From an uncultured Clostridium sp. (GTDB taxonomy: Bacteria > Bacillota > Clostridia > Lachnospirales > Lachnospiraceae), in the NCBI GenBank assembly GCA_958349075.1, contig CATWBR010000237.1, positions 1-7,090 on the forward strand: DNA of 7,090 bases. The letters run 5' to 3'. Below the pieces are notes generated by a model. That model was given only the letters and a program-made list of their open reading frames with translations, was not told the DNA's origin and did not search any database. This document shows, one piece after another, positions 5,711 to 7,090 of the stretch. How positions within the stretch are numbered: position 1 is the first letter of the stretch; each line of letters begins with the position of its first letter. Position numbers and translations under genes: made by a program.

Positions 5711-6808
5711 TTATTTGCCCTGATGGAAGCTATAATAGACGCCTCCGTTTTTCACCCCGCCCCGGAAGCGGATCAGTTCGCTCACCGTCACAAACTGGTA
5801 TCCCTGCTCGGACAGTGCCGGGATAATCCGTACCGCTGCGTCTCCCGACGACTTATAAAGCTCATGCATCAGGATAATATCTCCGTCCTTCACTTTACCG
5901 ATCACGGCCTCCACCGTCTTGTCGGCATTCTTTGTTTTCCAGTCCAGTGTATCTATATTCCACAGAATAATCGGATAATAGACATTGCCTAAGACCGTGC
6001 TGTTCTTACTTCCTCCCGGAAGGCGCACCAGCCTCGGGCTTTCACCCGTTATAGCCGCCACAGCCTGATTGCACAGCTCCACCTGGCTGACAATCTCATC
6101 TGCCCCCAGCTTGTTCAGGTATTTATGGTCATATGTATGATTGGCAATTTCATGGCCATTGTCATGCATTCTCTTTATTTCCGTCTTGTAATCCGCCACG
6201 CGGTTTCCCACGACAAAGAAGGTTGCACGGCCGTTATATTTTTCCATACTGTCCATAATCCGGTTTCCTACCGGAGCATACGGCCCGTCATCAAAGGTCA
6301 GTGCAATCATTGGTTTTGACGGATCAATATATCTTCCACCGCTTAAAACAAGGCCCGATTTTTCGGCTTCATTCTCTGTCTCGGCCGTCTCGAACTCCGC
6401 AGCCCTTAATTCCGCCTGGCTCTGCTGTGTCTGTGCCTGAGAAACCTGCGTTTCTATGGATACCTGTGTTTCTGCGGGGCCTGGGGCCTGTGTCCGGCTA
6501 TCGGGCTGCAGATTTTTGCCCGTCTCCTGTATGGTGTGAATAGCAGCCTGTGTCTCCGGATTCGCCGGTTTCTGAGGGTCTGATGTTTTCCCGGGATTCA
6601 TCTGTCCTTCCGCGGCCATCTGCCTGAGTGGGCGGCTCTGCCCTTCCTGGCTCATCTGTCTCTCACTGGGAATCCTGTTATCTGTCCCGGAATTTCCAGA
6701 GGCAGACGGGGCTCCTGCATATGCGGCCGAAGCTGCAGCAATCATGCATCCAAGGACCAGCATTGCCAGCACTGTTTTTTTAATTTTTCTTCTCTTCCGC
6801 CTCATCAT
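5711..6808 (-). CDS. Secreted polysaccharide deacetylase (NodB / CE4 family)
   Basis: A 365-residue exported carbohydrate deacetylase, probably acting on cell wall peptidoglycan or a surface glycan. Residues 1-31 are a signal peptide: basic MMRRKRRKIKK, a hydrophobic core, and likely cleavage after AYA (29-31). Residues 32-150 are a disordered Gln/Thr/Ser/Pro-rich stalk. The NodB domain (about 165-345) has all five motifs: TFDDGP (171-176) with base D173 and metal ligand D174; HTYDH with metal ligands H224 and H228; RLPGG (262-266); the DTLDW block (286-290); and LMH with H315. Activity is therefore expected, by a metal-dependent mechanism; the exact glycan is unknown. Two adjacent ATGs compete: with AAAAGGAG at 6814-6821 the spacing is 5 nt to 6808 and 8 nt to 6805, so translation may start at the second Met. 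A TetR-type gene end lies 83 bp upstream and a strong terminator follows. Confidence 0.95.
   Translation of the reverse strand: MMRRKRRKIKKTVLAMLVLGCMIAAASAAYAGAPSASGNSGTDNRIPSERQMSQEGQSRPLRQMAAEGQMNPGKTSDPQKPANPETQAAIHTIQETGKNLQPDSRTQAPGPAETQVSIETQVSQAQTQQSQAELRAAEFETAETENEAEKSGLVLSGGRYIDPSKPMIALTFDDGPYAPVGNRIMDSMEKYNGRATFFVVGNRVADYKTEIKRMHDNGHEIANHTYDHKYLNKLGADEIVSQVELCNQAVAAITGESPRLVRLPGGSKNSTVLGNVYYPIILWNIDTLDWKTKNADKTVEAVIGKVKDGDIILMHELYKSSGDAAVRIIPALSEQGYQFVTVSELIRFRGGVKNGGVYYSFHQGK
6590..6661 (-). repeat. Two-copy 12-residue repeat in the deacetylase stalk
   Basis: Residues 50-61 (RQMSQEGQSRPL) and 62-73 (RQMAAEGQMNPG) are adjacent imperfect copies sharing RQM, EGQ and P. This suggests a past 36-bp tandem duplication in the spacer between signal peptide and enzyme domain. 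Confidence 0.55.
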
Positions 6809-6870
6809 TACAACTCCTTTTCTTCTGTACTGAGTATTAGACGGAAAAGGGGTAGAAAAAGTTTCATTAC

Positions 6871-6884
6871 TAAAAAATTTTTTA
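6871..6884. repeat. AT-only palindrome between the TetR-type gene and the deacetylase
   Basis: TAAAAAATTTTTTA is a perfect 14-bp palindrome built from A6T6, located between the regulator stop and the deacetylase start. A-tracts like this bend DNA and can serve as an upstream promoter element or protein site. It lacks the GC stem of a terminator. I found no convincing -35/-10 pair in this gap. Confidence 0.4.
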
Positions 6885-6891
6885 ATCGGCT

Positions 6892-7090
6892 TTAAATACT
6901 TTTCATAAAGCAGCGGAGTGATTTACTTACCATCCTCTCCATCTCCCCGGGATTTTCCCTTTCCTCACTGTAAATCCATTTTATCAAAATATTCCACAGG
7001 CCTCCCATATTAAAGAGCAGGCAGTATTCCAATTCCCTGTCCGAGCATTCCTCACCCCAGAGCTTCCTGAAGCGTTCATATACCTGTAGC
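6892..7090 (-). CDS. C-terminal end of a TetR-type transcriptional regulator (partial)
   Basis: An open frame enters from the right edge and ends at TAA (6892-6894), giving the last 65 residues of a protein whose start is outside the window. The helical stretch with NMGGLWNILIKWI (27-39), followed by an acidic SEERENPGEMERMV segment (41-54), matches the last two helices of TetR/AcrR ligand-binding domains, where a G-G-hydrophobic-K-W helix is followed by a 'ES-PEEM' turn. The DNA-binding helix-turn-helix is not in the window, so the family call rests on this tail only. It points toward the deacetylase gene 83 bp further on, with no terminator between, so co-transcription is plausible. Its ligand is unknown. 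Confidence 0.72.
   Translation of the reverse strand, partial: LQVYERFRKLWGEECSDRELEYCLLFNMGGLWNILIKWIYSEERENPGEMERMVSKSLRCFMKSI

Noticed and set aside
6871..6884. A6T6 palindrome as a terminator for the TetR-type gene
   Set aside because: The stem is only A-T pairs with no loop, too weak to terminate transcription.

Overview
The window looks like chromosomal DNA of an anaerobic, gut-type Clostridia member, probably Lachnospiraceae. This is inferred from strong AGGAGG-type ribosome binding sites, a self-sufficient oxygen-reducing flavodiiron fusion protein, Firmicutes-style polysaccharide deacetylase architecture and intrinsic terminators. There is no rRNA, tRNA, CRISPR array, insertion sequence or phage gene in it.

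Layout from left to right. A small HPr-like protein (22-252, plus strand) is followed by a possible 24-codon ORF and a strong two-way terminator (328-381). That terminator separates it from a convergent minus-strand series. Listed in the order they are transcribed (right to left), these genes are: the C-terminal end of a TetR-type regulator (6892-7090, cut by the window edge); a secreted or anchored polysaccharide deacetylase (5711-6808) ending in a clear terminator (5647-5683); a membrane-anchored lipase-like alpha/beta hydrolase (4177-5514) with its own good sigma-A-type promoter (5581-5609); a nucleoside hydrolase (3192-4151) only 25 bp behind it; a 275-bp non-coding gap; and a class F flavodiiron protein (403-2916).

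The best supported transcription unit is lipase plus nucleoside hydrolase: one promoter, a short gap, and no terminator between them. The flavodiiron gene may have its own promoter in the 275-bp gap, where small palindromes lie, but readthrough from upstream cannot be excluded because no terminator is visible after the nucleoside hydrolase gene. The deacetylase lies 83 bp behind the TetR-type gene and could be co-transcribed with it or regulated by it.

Functionally the genes look like housekeeping and accessory functions rather than one pathway: oxygen detoxification, nucleoside salvage, lipid or ester hydrolysis at the cell surface, cell wall or polysaccharide modification, and a possible carbon-regulation protein. 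I see no convincing new multi-gene system. The more unusual items are the HPr-like protein without the phosphorylatable histidine, the one-chain electron-transfer design of the flavodiiron protein, and the five-helix membrane lipase paired with a nucleoside hydrolase.
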